A stretch of 5,622 bases of DNA from Clostridia bacterium (lineage in GTDB: Bacteria; Bacillota_A; Clostridia; Christensenellales; UBA1242), in the NCBI GenBank assembly GCA_017508345.1, contig JAFVZD010000005.1, forward strand, positions 1 through 5,622, written 5' to 3'. The position numbers and the translations under genes are program-made. The notes under the pieces are model-generated. The model saw nothing but the letters and a program-made list of their open reading frames with translations. It did not search any database and was not told the origin of the DNA. Positions 5,591-5,622 of this stretch are shown piece by piece (the first letter of the stretch is position 1; each line of letters begins with the position of its first letter).

Positions 5591-5622
5591 ATGCAAGACA
5601 ATCTAGAATATTATCTAACACT
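5591..5622 (+). CDS. Start of a further gene, possibly dprA (3' truncated)
   Basis: An ATG at 5591 with AAGGAG at 5579-5584 (6 nt spacing) opens a frame that is uninterrupted to the window end and encodes MQDNLEYYLT plus part of another codon. It starts 22 bp after the yifB stop with no terminator between, so the two are probably co-transcribed. In many Firmicutes and other bacteria the gene after yifB/comM is dprA (DNA-processing protein, RecA loader), whose N-terminus is a short helical segment. Ten residues are too few to confirm this, so no symbol is given. Confidence 0.5.
   Translation, partial: MQDNLEYYLT

Noticed and set aside
1..5622. A novel multi-gene system, mobile element, CRISPR array or RNA gene
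   Set aside because: Every sizeable stretch is accounted for by well-known housekeeping genes with short gaps; I found no transposase, integrase, terminal repeats, regularly spaced repeats or tRNA/rRNA-like sequence.

Overview
The window is a compact, entirely forward-strand block of bacterial housekeeping genes at roughly 40% G+C. Strong AGGAG-type ribosome binding sites, a short 58-residue ribosomal protein S21 and the gene order dnaK-dnaJ ... rsmE-mtaB-HIT-rpsU point to a low-GC Gram-positive bacterium of the Clostridia type. The exact lineage cannot be read from the sequence.

Layout: (1) positions 1-74 hold the charged C-terminal tail of a gene that is probably dnaK, followed by a complete class I dnaJ (93-1220) and a hairpin that probably ends the heat-shock transcript. 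(2) A new sigma70-type promoter with an extended -10 (1274-1302) drives a tight operon of rsmE (16S rRNA U1498 N3-methyltransferase), mtaB (tRNA t6A37 methylthiotransferase, overlapping rsmE by ATGA) and a HIT-family nucleotide hydrolase whose Shine-Dalgarno overlaps the mtaB stop codon. (3) rpsU (ribosomal protein S21) has its own consensus-like promoter, a near-perfect Shine-Dalgarno and a strong intrinsic terminator. Its promoter lies inside a nested inverted repeat with a single dyad centre. (4) yifB/comM (Mg-chelatase-like AAA+ helicase) follows, and 22 bp later another gene begins, possibly dprA, which runs off the window.

Functionally the block covers chaperone function (DnaK/DnaJ), rRNA and tRNA modification (RsmE, MtaB), the small ribosomal subunit (S21), nucleotide metabolism (HIT) and DNA uptake/recombination (YifB, perhaps DprA). 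No mobile element, CRISPR array, RNA gene or defence/biosynthetic system is visible, and I see no candidate for a new multi-gene system.

The two signals most worth following are the nested dyad around the rpsU promoter and the unusual abundance of the tetranucleotide CTAG (about 51 by hand count, against about 20 expected from base composition). The usual clostridial neighbours prmA (between dnaJ and rsmE) and yqeY (after rpsU) are also missing here.
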